A stretch of DNA of 40,061 nucleotides from Neurospora tetrasperma FGSC 2508 (taxonomy: Eukaryota; Ascomycota; Sordariomycetes; Sordariales; Sordariaceae), in the NCBI RefSeq assembly GCF_000213175.1, contig NW_009799100.1, positions 1,252,618 through 1,292,678 of the forward strand. The letters run 5' to 3'. Position 1 is the stretch's first letter, and each line of letters starts with the position of its first letter. The position numbers and the translations under genes are program-made. This document shows, piece by piece, positions 10,322-22,604 of this stretch. The notes under the pieces are model-generated. The model was not told the origin of the DNA. It worked only from the letters and a program-made list of their open reading frames with translations, and did not search any database.

Positions 10322-12608
10322 ATGGCGTCTCAGCCATCCTCGCCCATAACCCCAAAGCATCTCGCGTCTTTCGAGTATATAACAAGGCGCCTGTCGCCGT
10401 AAGTCAGAAAGTTGCGCTTTGGTTCTCAAGGTTTTTACTAAACAAGTGGTTAGCACCAATCCATTCAGCGATGATGCCGCCACCGGTCTAGGCGACCTCT
10501 TTCCTGGCGAGGGGAGCGAACCATCACCAGTGCCAGAACCCAGCACCCCATCGAGGGAACTCACTCACCCACCCACACCAAAAACTGAACCTCAGCCACA
10601 CACCACTCCCCTCCTCACAGCAGACCCCCGGGTAACAAGGACATTATCACTCAAACTTGGTCCCATACCAAAGAAGAACCGCCAAAGCACCACCCAACTC
10701 GCCGAGCAGCTTCACCACGCCATTGATAAGAACGATACCGGCACAATCCTGGAGCTCATCAAAGAGGGCCGCATAGACCCCAACATCCAAAGACCAGGAT
10801 CAAGCCTACCCCCCCTTCATGAGGCCCTCGCCGCTCGTTCCGTCGATGCCACCAACTTCCTCGCCCTCTCAGGCGCAGACTTGGAAGCAACTAACAGGAC
10901 GAAGGAGACAGCCATCATTACTGCCACCAAGAACGGGTTCCCCAGTGCCTCCATCACCTTACTCTGCGAACTTGGCGCCAAGCTAGACGCCGTTGACATA
11001 TTCGGCCGATCAGCGCTTCACTACGCAGCAAGCAGCCACGGCTCAGCTTCATCTCCCCCTTCCTCTTCGTCTGGGAAGTCCATCGAGCATGCCAAGGTGG
11101 AAACGGTCAAGATCCTGTGCTCCCACGGCGCCAACCCAAACCTGCCGGACGAAACAGGCCACATGCCTCTCCACCAAGCGGTCCACAGCGTGCACCTAGC
11201 CGCAGCCAGACAACTCCTTGACTGCGGTGCCGACATCAACGCCGCAACCAAGAGCGGACGGACTCCTCTTTACTTGGCCATCGCTAAGCGCAGCACCGAC
11301 ATTGTCTCCGTTCTCTGCGAGCGCGGTGCTGTTATCAACCGCCGCGTTGGTGATTCCACACCCTTGCTGGCCGCCATCACGGCGGGTTGTACCGATATTG
11401 CTCGGGTGTTGATCCAGGCGGGCGCTGCTGACCCCAACTTGTCTGGAGGGAAGGGAAACTTTCCCTTGCTCATGGCATCGGCATTGGGGAATGAAGAGCT
11501 AGTTGAACTGCTATTGGCACGTGGTGCTGATGTGCATGTGGCGAGCAGCTCGACCGGGATGACACCGTTGCACGTGGCATGCCAGGGCGGGCACGAGGGG
11601 ATCGTGGGCATGTTGATCAGAGCTGGAATGCCAGTGGACGGTGTAAATAAAGACGGACTGACGCCGCTCGCGCTGGCCGTTGAGGGTGTTCATGATGAGA
11701 TTGTGAAGATGCTGTTGATGCATGGCCGTGCGGATGCGAATCATGCGTATGAAGGGCAGTCTCTGCTCTGGAGGGCTTTGAAGCGACTGACTGCTGCTAC
11801 CACTCGCGCCTTCAGGACTACAAGCAGCCCGGGGACGCCGACAACGGTAGCCCATGCCAAGTACGTGACGGTGACTGCGATGGAGAGGATCATTCATCTC
11901 CTGATATCGTCCGGTGCCGATGTCACTGCTCCACAGGATGAGCTTGGGATCAGTCCGCTGCATCAGGCTTGCCGACTAGGGCTGGACTCTATCGTTGAGA
12001 TGATGCTCTCAACGCCACGAGATGCCTACGTATCCGCTCCGTTTTACAGCGAGAAGCATGGCAATGGTGGTATTATCGAAACACAGCTATGGTCAGGCCA
12101 CACTCCCCTCTTCTTCGCCGTTGAAGGTGGTCACTTGACCACAACCAAGCTCCTAATCGAGAAACACCATGCGGATATCAACACCCGAACAGCGGTTAAC
12201 GCAACCCTGCTATGGGCGGCTGTCGGTCACCCACATATATTACGCTACCTCTTAACCCTGAAGCCTTTGCAAGGACAAGGGGTTGAGAGAACGGGAAGTG
12301 TCCGCAAGCGGCTAAGGCTGGTGAACTTTGGGCGCATCAACGAAGAGGGGATATTGGGAGGAGAAGGATTTGACTTGAACCATAGAGATCATGGAGGAGC
12401 AACGGTTCTTCATGCTGCAGCCGCCGCGGCTCAGCTAGAAGATGTGAGGATACTGCTGAGGAAAGGAGCAAAACAGTTTGCTGCTCATGAGGTTTATGAT
12501 GATTTGGCAGGGAGGAAAGGAGGTACATACCGACAAGGAACACCGGCTGGAATTGCCAGACAAAAAGGACATGATAAGATTGCGGAGATGATAGAAGGCT
12601 GGCGGTAA
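10322..12608 (+). CDS. Ankyrin-repeat protein
   Basis: Exons are 10322-10398 and 10454-12608, giving 743 residues. The 55-bp intron has donor GTAAGT, branch TACTAAAC and acceptor TTAG, and it joins ...RRLSP to TNPFSDDAATG in frame. The region before the intron has no better ATG. Residues 1-105 are low-complexity (Pro/Ser/Thr) and probably disordered. From about residue 110 to 735 there are roughly a dozen ankyrin repeats, with clear units such as TGHMPLHQAV, SGRTPLYLAI, TGMTPLHVAC, DGLTPLALAV and GGATVLHAAA. Linkers break the array near residues 210-225 (Ser-rich) and 450-475. No kinase, NACHT or other catalytic domain is attached, so it is presumably a protein-binding scaffold; its partner cannot be inferred. 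Confidence 0.88.
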
Positions 12609-15600
12609 CAAAGGGTTTCTCGGTGACTTGGGGCCGCGGTCAGTAAGCGCATGTGATTCAGCGCATAGTCAAAGCATCAGTTTGGATATGGTAATCCCTG
12701 CTTCCCTCTAACAGATCATCGGTAGTCACTACCGGTAAAGCTTTGAGCCCTACGGTGTAGATGCCCCTTCGATGTGGTGGTCTTCGTTCAGCTTGCTCAC
12801 GCGTTTTTCGCAAAGGTGATAGAGACGAAAAGTGATATGCCGCTCGTTGGTATTATGTCTGTGGATATGTGAAGCGGGAGCTTCGGGGAATATTGGCCAA
12901 TAAAGGACACAGAGTGAACAACATTCTCTCATCACGGGAACATGTCGCATCCTTCCCAAACCTGATGGACACAAACGCAACTCCGTACATCGTCAAGCAC
13001 TCGCCTAACAAGGGACAACGGGTGTTCCCGTCGACACTCGTCTTATCCATAGTGCTGGCTTCTGGATGCTCCAGGTGGAAGGAATACAAATGGCAGCCCG
13101 GGCCGTGATGCATAGCCAAAGCAAATAGGAGCACACAAGGAACCATCTGTGCCGCTTTGGTGAGCACCGGTATAAGAGAGAAATATTGGCCAGCGCCACG
13201 GTACCGGTAAATAGTTGAAGAAGGTGAAATAGATATTGGATGTGTCTTTGTTAACAGGGCAATCCTTGGCCGCCGCGACCACACCCCCAAGCCATCGGTT
13301 AAGCACTGCCGGGAGAAGCAGACATGTCGTCGGTAACATTTGAGCAGGAACAAGCGAAAACCATGAGCTCAAATATGGCTGTATATAGCGAAGGGGGGCT
13401 ACACGGACGGGATGAGTAGCCGCTAGGCGCCAGGTAACCGCGGTATGCTCGTCGGCTTCAGACGGGCCGCACAGCCGAACCGACCACACGAAGTATAAAG
13501 CATATGTACTTTCCGTGCCCGGCTGACTCCCGCCTTTACCGGCCCTACGGTAGATTGACCCACAGAACACCCAGCTAGCATCTCGATAACATACGCTCCA
13601 AACTGCCTCGTAGAGCTCAGCTTCGCGGATCCATGGATGACGGATGGAAAAGCCAGGCCACAGAAATGGGGCTTTGTGTGTTGAGATCAATTCTTCGATC
13701 AGATCATGTTCTCCGCATCCAATATTCTGGGGGCCGCATATGCAAAAGCACAGAAAACGGAACAGGTCAGCACACACACCTTGATGGGTACTAACCAGCC
13801 AAGGGCATCAAGAGAGGTACACGAGAAGCATCGAAAAGGCTATATGCCACATTGAGTTCAGCCAGAACCCAGCAATTTGACCAAAGACAATGTGCGTGGC
13901 CTCTTTGATCACAGGAAGTAAGCAATACAAACCGGGGGGGGGGGGGAGATAAGGGGAGATGATACCTGTGTCCAGGGTACAGCCTTGCTCAGTATATCTT
14001 GACAGAAGCGTAGAAAATACAAAGCAGCCGTCCGCCGAAAATATGTGACGGACCGGTTGGGATGTTGAAATGTAACCACTTGGGACAGCTTTCTCTGTCT
14101 TGAGGATGGGGGACGAGAAGACAAAGGACAAATAGCTGGTACCGTCATAATCGTGTCCAGATGAAAGAAAGAGGTGTGAAGGCATGGAAAACCATTGGCG
14201 GTCCGAGATGCAACCACCATCATCGTCTCCATAATCGATCTCTAGGCGAGAGGCACGTCCTGAAGATAGCCAGATACGGGACAATTTTGCTCGACGTGGG
14301 GCGTAGCCGCTGGCGTTTCTAAAAATCAACATCTTAACGTTGACAGTCATTGCTACCGTAGCTCTCGTCATCGTGAAGGGGTTCAAGACGGAGACTCGAG
14401 CAAGCATGAGGACAGAGACTGCAGAACTCCCCGTTCCGTGTGGTCCGACCTGCGCATGCGGGTTTGGACTTTGGGCCAGTGGGAATCGGCGGCGGTTGGA
14501 GCAGATTGCCCGTAAAATTTGGTGTTGCAATCTGTTTACGAGAGAGAAAGCATGTGAGTTCAGTTCCCCGCGGCGGATCCGGAACCTGGAACTCTGTATG
14601 CAGCTGCGTTTTGCGTGTCTATTTACCAGGTTAGTTTCCATCAAGCCGAAATAAGAAAGAGGGCCGCAAGATAACTGCGAGACGATGAAGGGATCATGGT
14701 GAAGAAGCCCTGACCTTGAATATTGCACCGCAATACAGTCTCTCTGCATCCTTGATCACGAGCCCCAAGCGAGACAGATACCTTGCTTGGGATGGAGTAA
14801 GGAAGTACATGCGTAGGCAGTAATAGTCCCGATCTCCGCTTGCAGTGCACCTGCACCTGTCAGAAACTGACCGAGGCTGGTTCTGCCGGACGGACACAGT
14901 AACAACCGACGACAGACGCCCCTGGACAGACGGGACGGAAGCGAAGCTGCACGACGTGGTGCCTCATCTGGGACAAAGGGAACATGGATCCAACAAGGAC
15001 TGCATGACGGATACCGTCGGCGTACAGAGAAGAGGTAAGTAAGTATACGATGCTTTGCCGCGTTGCACGGCGCTTAGACGCACGACCGCACACACCACAT
15101 ACCTAGCTGAGAGAAGGGTTTGTGCTCGACAAAGTGATCGTCGTCGTTTGAGGGCAGCAGGGAACTGCAATTGTTGCTCCGATGAGCCGTTGAAGAGAAG
15201 GAGATCGGGGAGGGGTCAAGGGAGGAAGAACTCGGAGTGGAAATGGAAGCTGTGTGGAACTTGAGTGGAAGGTTGTGATTTGAACGAACCAACCTTAGTC
15301 CGAGTGGGTTGTGTGCCCCCCTGCCTTTGGTGCCCTAGAATTAGGTACCCTCGATGGCTCCTTCCTTACCCATCGTACACCAAGGTCAAGATCAGAACAG
15401 CACCTGCCTCTTGAGTCTTTGAGCGGTCTCTTGGCCGCTGTATCAATGATGTTTTAAGATCGAGTGATCAAGATCACATCACTGTGTAGTACGTAGTAGC
15501 AACAGCCAGTCCGTTTCCTGTCAACTCCAACTGAGAAAAGCACTCACTCAGCACAGACAGACGACCACACAATCATCTCGGCCCCAGCAGCCCCGGCCTG

Positions 15601-18338
15601 TCAAGCTGCGAGTGACGGGACTGACCGTTGCCCTGGAATTACTAGGTAGGGCGGTCGACAAGAGCGAATCTTCATGGTGAACATCCGGGCTAGTTTCTCC
15701 ATCAAATCTTGCAGAGACAGTCTTTATCTGGCAATGATTTGACGATATTAATCCCGGGGACTCGCTATACGGACGATCATGGGGGGGATCATAAGGGCAC
15801 TTGGACAGAAGGGGGGTCGCTTTGGGGGAGGAGGACGATGGGGGAGCTCGAGGAGCACGGTACATAGCACAGGCGAGCGAAGATTCGACAGAGGTTCCTG
15901 GCGAGTTCTGGCGAGGTTCCTGGCTGGGCGCTCGCTAATCGGAAAGCCTCAGATTGATGACGGTCTCGCTCGAGTGGATCTGAGACTGCGAGCACCACCC
16001 TCACACACAGACCGGCGTCCTTCCAACCCGTCCAAAGCGTACTGGGTCGATCCGTAGGTAGTGTAGATGACAGCCAAGTGGCTTTCTCAAAGGGGGGGGG
16101 GGGGGGGGACGGTTGGAACAGTGCCGCGGCCTTCTACCCATTGATCCGGGAGTGCAGTGTCTGAAATTGATAAGTGCCATAAATACTCATGAAATTACTC
16201 TTCTCCTATTTCCCTTCATTGGTGTCAATTGACATGTGGATTTGCGCGCGACTGCGCCTCCTTTGAACGGCGGGACGAGCTTCCCTTGCCCGCGTACGTC
16301 TTTTGGATTTGGCTACTCAGACCATGCTGACTAACTAGGTCTAACTCATTTTGTCACCTCACTTTCAACTCCGTCGCTCAGATGGGGCAGGCATACAGTA
16401 CCGTGCGTGCATCGTACCTGACACACTTCACCGTTCCTGAGCCCCCCCTGGCACGAGTCCCTGTGAGTGCTCTAAAGAGCCGTCTGCGGCCGTCTGGGCA
16501 TTTGATTTTGGCGGACAAGGAGAAAGACCCCACTGACCCACCAGTCCACTCGGCTTAAATTCCCACTCGCTTGTGCCCGTGGTCGGCTCCAAAAGACGCA
16601 AAGCACCTGACAGAAAGGTACATGACAGTTCGTTTGTGCCAGGAAGGAAGGAAGGAGACGGGAGACGGGAGACGGAAGCAAGATCGATAGAAGTTAAGAA
16701 GCAAAACATTGAATTTTTACTTGTTGCTGATGATGCCCATCGCTAGCCTACACTGGTTAGAGTAATGACTTGCCGCGTCTCTTTTACTCGACTAGTCGAC
16801 TTGCATGCATTTGCGTGGACATTGGAGATTGCACATTGGACTGGCTCCCATCTTCTCTCCGCATCGCAAGTCCCGCCCCGTTCAACTCGCGTCTCTCTCC
16901 CGCCTCGACGACGAGGATCATGGAAGACTGGAAGATCCACATTGTTCTCTCCAAAGGCTCCTCGACCCTGGACAGGGGCTACATACTGTCGTACGGCGTC
17001 CACCCTCCTTCTTCCTCCGCCAAAACGACGAGGTCTAAAAAAGGCGGAATCAACAGCCCGTATGCTCTAGGATAGTACCCCCCTTGACAGCCCGCTTAAT
17101 TGAATATCAAGAACAGCATCGCTGACGATGTCTTGAACGGGGCTATAAAAGATTGCGTTAAGTTTCCTTTTGCACATTTTGTCTCCATCCTTAGGTCCCC
17201 CCTCACAGTCCCATCTGATCCCATCCAAGTCCCATGTGCACCTAGTGTAAAATCCAAACTGGGGCCCGCCTACGGTCTGGATTCCTATTTCAGCGGAGCC
17301 AGGATGCAGCGCAAGGGACCAATCCAGTCACCATCACAGGCAGATTCACCCCTCTCTTCAAGAACCCACACCAAAATCCCACCACCCCCGTAAAGGTACG
17401 CCTCGTTTGGAGCATCTGCCACTGACATTGACCTCCCACCCCTGGACGACGAACCTAACACCACTTGAACTACACTCCAGAAACAAGGGGACCTACATAT
17501 TGTCTTTCCACCACTTGTCTCTCACTCTCTTGGCTGGCAGACCGGCATATCATCGACTAGCCCCAGGGGTCAGGGGGAACAAGCCAAGCAATTCCCTCTC
17601 TTTCGGACACTGCAGTTCACACGAACTGAAGAGCAGAAAAACGTGAAGGAGAGAGACAGAGAGAGAAGAGGAAAGGGACAGAGTGAGGGAGGAAAGGAAA
17701 AAAGAAATTCAAAATACAAAACCTACACCTACACACAGTACGTACATAACATACTCATGCATTATCAGAGCTTTCTGTGTACCTTTTTGAGTCTGGAATA
17801 TGCAGCTTCTGCTTGGATGCTTGGGCGCTGCAGCAGTCTGTCTGGCTGTCGTCGTATCGGCTGTATTCGCTGAGAAGCGCGCGCATTGCATGTTTCCACA
17901 GATTCGGCCCATTCCCAAGAGAACCTTGGATGACTCTAGGAAGAGCACCCCCATTTACCAACCCATTGACCTCTCATTGACCATTCACTTTCGACCGCAA
18001 CAGGAGCCTTTTTTTCTGTCGGACGGCAAGGTACCATACCACCTTGCCATCTTACACCACCACCTCCTACCCGCTTACACCCTACACACACCACACCTCG
18101 TACCTACATAGCTACATACATTACATACCACAGTACGGCTACCTGGTAGTAAAAGGGCTCGTCAAGTAGGTGGACTACCAATCCGCAATCCGCTTAGGAA
18201 AGCCGGGCCAGGAGAGCCAGGGTCGCGTCTGCCCCTAGCCCTCCTGGCACTCCCTCCCACTCCGTCCCCCCCGGTCGCTTGTTCTCCTGGCCCTTGCTAG
18301 GAATCGGTCTCCATTAGAATTCTAATTAAATTCCCAGT
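12609..18338. other. Long gene-poor stretch upstream of the Zn2Cys6 regulator
   Basis: No recognisable gene lies in this 5.7 kb of ordinary base composition. It contains anonymous minus-strand frames: 14749-13808 (ATG start, 313 codons), 13777-13043 (244 codons, no ATG at its 5' limit) and 13146-12853 (ATG, 97 codons, Cys-containing). It also contains a plus-strand 103-codon frame at 17800-18111 with a signal-peptide-like start. Homopolymer G runs lie at 13934-13946 (13 nt) and 16092-16108 (17 nt). The part nearest 18338 (CT/CA-rich, about 17100-18330) resembles a long fungal promoter and leader. Long 5' regions are common upstream of fungal regulatory genes, so regulatory DNA or a noncoding RNA is the simplest reading. 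Confidence 0.5.
16092..16108. repeat. Poly-G run (17 nt)
   Basis: Seventeen consecutive G follow AAA on the plus strand. A shorter 13-G run lies at 13934-13946. Such runs are length-unstable and can form quadruplexes. No gene context gives them a role here. Confidence 0.8.
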
Positions 18339-21300
18339 ATGGCTCAACGGAGGACTGTAGAGTCGATCCAGTCTCGACCGTCTATCCCCCAGCCTCAGCA
18401 CTCCAGTCTGAGCGAGCCGCACCCCGACCACGAAGGGAAGCATCGACATCATCTACAACTAAAGCTCCGATCGCCTGCACCCCAACCTGATCAAGACAAC
18501 CCTCAACCACTTCCAGGTCCCTCAACTTCAGCGTCACCAGCACCAGCACCGACACTACTAGTACCACAACCCTCCTCCGCCGGATCAGCACAGGCACAGA
18601 CGTTGCCATCCACTCCAGGGACAGCCACAACAGCTATATCAACGGCAGCAACAACAACAACATCAACATCAACAACATCAACACCTACTCCGGATCTACA
18701 GCAACCAGGCGAAGAGGCGAGCTCGGCTACCACTTGTACGCCTCCGGTTGAGATAGTCGAAACAGGGGCTGGACAGAGCTCCGTCAGAAGTGGTGACCAA
18801 GGGATAGCTACGGATAGTGCTTCCACCATCACAACCACCACCGGTGCCACTGCCTGCACCACCAGCACTCACCAAGATCCCCGCGCGCCCTCAGAAATCG
18901 CTCCTCCTTTGGCCGATACAGTATCCGGATATAACCAGCAACAGATCGGAGCACCGCACAACGGCAGTGCACCTCGTGTCCTAGTGCCCACGCCCATGTC
19001 CCATCCGCAACAACCAACTGGCCCACCTACACCTCGCCAAACACCGACCATGAACTATCCCGCCCCGAGTCCATATCCGCCTGCGGGCATGTCCCCGGGT
19101 GCGCAGTACGCATATGGAGCGCAAGCGGTTGCCCATGTTGACCCCTACCGAACGAACCAGACGGCGCTCCCGAGCATGCGAACGTTTGACCATGTGCAGC
19201 AACAGCACGCTCAACACCAGATGCCCCTGCCGAACCACATGGCCGTCTCGATGGCCCCAAACCAGATGAGCTACTATGCGCCCATGCACGCAGCATACCA
19301 GATGCACCCGGGGCAGAGCGTGGTGCACTATGCCTTGACAGGCCTCACGCCGGACCCGCGCATCGCTCTGAGCGGAGGAAGGCACAAGAAGGTACCAATA
19401 CATTGCACTGCTATATCCCTCACATGCGACCCTCCCCCTCTTCCACCTCCCCTCTCCCCTCCCTCCTCCTCTGTTTCCTGGGACCCATGCTCGCTCGCGC
19501 AACACACTAGAGTGCTGACCGATGTTGTTTGTTGTGTTGCTGACAGGAGATCAAGCGCCGAACCAAGACGGGGTGCCTAACGTGCCGCAAGCGCAGGATA
19601 AAGGTGCGTTACTTTCTCCTTCGGATCCATTTCCTAATTTGCCTCTTTTTTTTCGTATTCTATCCGGTTCCTCCCATCATGGATGCCTTTTCGGACCTAC
19701 TGCAACGAAGCGGGGGATGGGGTAGGATGGGGATCGGGCCGGACGGTGTCGAGCCAGGGAAGCGACGCGCGGAGGGAGTGGGTCGTCATGTTGCAGTTGG
19801 GGCATTCGGTTGAAGAAGCGCCATGGTTCGATATGACGACAACGGGTGTGTTAAAAATGGCGCGCTCGTTCGTTCGCTCGCTTGCTCGCTTGTGGTCGGT
19901 CTCGATCGTTCGTTGGGGGTTGTTGCAAGTGCAGCTGGGGAAGCAGGGCAGTTTGGGTTGTGGTTGTATGCCTTGGTTACGTTGTGTTGCCTTGGCCCAC
20001 GAACGGCTGGCTGGGTTGGTTTGCTCGCTTGACTGCACTGAACTGCTGAAGCGAGCAACCTAAGCCCAGTTGTTCACAGTGACGACTGCGGCCAACCCGC
20101 CAGTTGCCTGCCCGCCTGTTACTCACTGCCCGCTTCGGTTGCCCTCGCCTACCTCCGCTTCCCTTGCCTGCCATAGGCAGCAAGCGCAAGCGACGGGAAG
20201 CAACCGCAACTTTCCCATTTCGGTCGACGCCGACACAAAGTCCCCGCGGCGAGCGAGCGATCAACGCACCCGCCGGCGGTTGTTAGGCCCCGCCGCTAAC
20301 AACTGGCCTGGGCTCCAGCATCTGCTATCCTATCCACCACGAAAGCACCTAAAACCTCAATCCCTGCAACACTCTGAGCTCCATCATCACATCGCTCTAT
20401 CTTCCACTTTGCGTACCGCTTTACACACAAGTTGCAGAAACAATCATCTTCCCATTTTTTTTTTTTAACTCACCAGCAATTATGTACTCGACATCGCCTA
20501 ACTTGTATTTCTCTCTAGTGCGACGAAGCCCATCCCACCTGCAACAATTGCAAAAAGTCGAAGCGTGATTGTTTGGGATACGACCCCATCTTCAAGCAGC
20601 AACAGCAGCAACAACAGCAACAGCAAAATCTTACTGCTCAGTCGACGCCCAAGTCTCAGCACTCTGCTCCCGCTTCTCTCACGTCGACTCCGACTGTCCC
20701 ATCTTCCAGCGTCCCGCCAAGCCCATACCAGTCACAGGCTCAACCTTACCAGCAACAGCAGCAGCAGTCTCCGCCGCCTCATCACTATCACCAGCAACAG
20801 CATCCTGCTTACCAACACCAACCACATCCTACCTCGTACCCATCATCTCATTCCTCCAACACCCCCTACGAGTCTCCAGTGTCGTCCACTTCCCCGGGCT
20901 TCGATTACGGGAGTGCCATTGACCCGGCCCTCTCAGGCACCGACACGCCAAGCGCTTCAGGAACGCCTACACCAAATTCGCAGCTGGCTAGGCCTGACGA
21001 CAGGAATTTTGGCACTGTGGGTCATTATCAAGGCGGAACTCCTGCTGGCTCCCCTTTGCCGGCGACCTCGTTTGCCCAACATAGATAACCGAAGTCTTGC
21101 GGTGTCGAGGGATCCAGCTCAGAGCTGTACGACTATCTTGCCCAACATGACTGGCTTACCCACCAACAAGAAAACCGTCGATGATCTTATCGCGCTGGGG
21201 GGCGCAGAACCTCCCATTATGAACTCTCCGCCATCACAGGCCGTCATCCAGGAGATCAACAAACTTTATGGCGATGTATACGTCACGGGGCTGTCGTATT

Positions 21301-22064
21301 TCTTTGAGACGCAGTGGTACGATTTGAAACCTGACAGGGGCATCCTGACACACCATCCCATCCAACTCTTACTGAATAATCAGCCATTGATGGGTCTTTT
21401 TGGTTCCTTTGTCGAACACATCTCGCAGCCCCGGGCGGACCACAAGTATGCTTCCCAGCTGGAGGAGTGTATTGTCTGGGGATTAGCAAAGCAGCCCCTC
21501 TCTACTAGAGGTAGAGGTTGGGCTCACCCTGGAATGTCAATTTCTCCATACCCGATCCCGCCCTTGGATGACCCACACGAAGCGTTTGGTCGTCTGCAAG
21601 TGTTCGAGGCGCTTCTGTTAGGTTATCACTCTACGTTAACGGAGAATCCGCTCTATAATCCTATAGTGCTTGCAAATCTCCACACCTCCCGGCGCAATGA
21701 ATTTGAGTTCTGGTGGCATCTGGCCGATTTGGCCATTCGAAAGCCCAATTGTGACCTCCAGAACCTGCGACGCCTACTGGACGGTCAGGAGAACCGTGAT
21801 TTTCTGTATAGCCTCGCTGTGCTTCGCGAATATTCGTATCATTGGAATTCTGCCAACATCGAGCAACAGTTGCCGCCGCAGTTGGCCGAGTCGGACCCGC
21901 GCTGCAGACTTGCGGTGGCGGCCAGGTTTATTCGCACTACCATGGAAGAGGGAACCACGAACGTGGTGAGGCGGTTTGCTCAGCTTGCGTATCGTGCGTA
22001 CGTCCATCCGGGAGCCAGTTTGCCCGCGAACGCGGCTTGGCGCTACCAACAGGAAAGCGATTAA
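18339..22064 (+). CDS. Zn(II)2Cys6 transcription factor with polyglutamine tracts
   Basis: This is a predicted nuclear DNA-binding regulator of the fungal binuclear zinc cluster class. Proposed exons are 18339-19391, 19547-19603, 20519-21016 and 21123-22064, giving 849 residues. The start is ATG in MAQRRT. Residues 1-350 are Pro/Ser/Thr/Gln-rich. The zinc cluster occupies residues 361-388 with spacing C-X2-C-X6-C-X6-C-X2-C-X6-C, preceded by basic KRRTKTG and followed by LGYDPIFKQ. It is split by introns: exon 2 encodes only 19 residues ending RKRRIK, and exon 3 resumes CDEAHPTC. Poly-Q lies near 20591-20626 and 20749-20770. Exon 4 encodes a helical C-terminal region starting near TVDDLIALGG, typical of regulatory or activation halves. 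The last intron is uncertain; a donor at 21021 with acceptor at 21084 also restores frame (863 residues). I do not recognise the specific regulator. Confidence 0.85.
19604..20518 (+). other. 915-bp intron inside the zinc-cluster coding sequence
   Basis: The donor GTGCGT follows RKRRIK, and the acceptor CTCTCTAG is preceded by a CTAAC branch sequence (around 20498). Flanking exons join in phase and complete the six-cysteine motif. Introns of Neurospora-type fungi are usually 50-150 bp, so this is exceptionally long. It includes TCGTTCG/CTTGCTCG-type short repeats near 19865-19890. Small frames inside it have no recognisable product. Confidence 0.75.
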
Positions 22065-22604
22065 GTGATTGCAAGTCGGAGAAATGGTCAGCATGGTCGT
22101 CGGCTTTGGAGGTCTCTTTTGTTGGTGATAGAGTTAGGCAAACCACTCTCGCTGGGGGTTGGTGCCAAGTTAGATAGATAGCCCGCTCGAGCGCGTTTCT
22201 CTCGTCTTTCTGTGGTCTTTCTGTTCTTGTTTTTCCCTCTCATATCTATACTTGCATCGGATAGACGGCGTTTTTATAAGTTCTTTTTCAACAACAGTTT
22301 TTCTTCTGTTCACTCATTATAAAGCATATGGGAGGCTTCGTCATGGTTTTCTTGATTCCAAAATTTGGTTGCTCTTTGATCTTTTCTTCCCAACCGTTTG
22401 TATCAAGTGGCATTCTTTCCTTCTTACAGCATTATGAGAGCGACTAAAATTGGGGCGCGGCTTATATACAAATTCAACACCACTTAGTCTAACCTGCTGA
22501 TACCCCCCCTGCTGACAGACGGTAGTGTGAACTTTGTCTTTGATGTGTTGCATTTAACTTGAGTTGACTTGACCAATGAGCCTTTTCCTACACATAACAA
22601 CTAC
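22065..22604. other. Convergent 3' intergenic region
   Basis: This region lies between the stop codons of the plus-strand regulator and the minus-strand dehydrogenase, so it holds both 3' UTRs. It is T-rich from about 22190. No gene is seen. Confidence 0.6.

Noticed and set aside
10419-10453. TTG start of the ankyrin frame
   Set aside because: This stretch is the end of an intron with a good TACTAAAC branch site. The true first exon starts at ATG 10322.
20565-21110. First part of the long plus frame that ends at 22064
   Set aside because: Over this stretch the frame is a Ser/Thr-rich shadow of the poly-Q exon, which is in another frame contiguous with the zinc cluster. Only the part after about 21,085-21,123 is coding.
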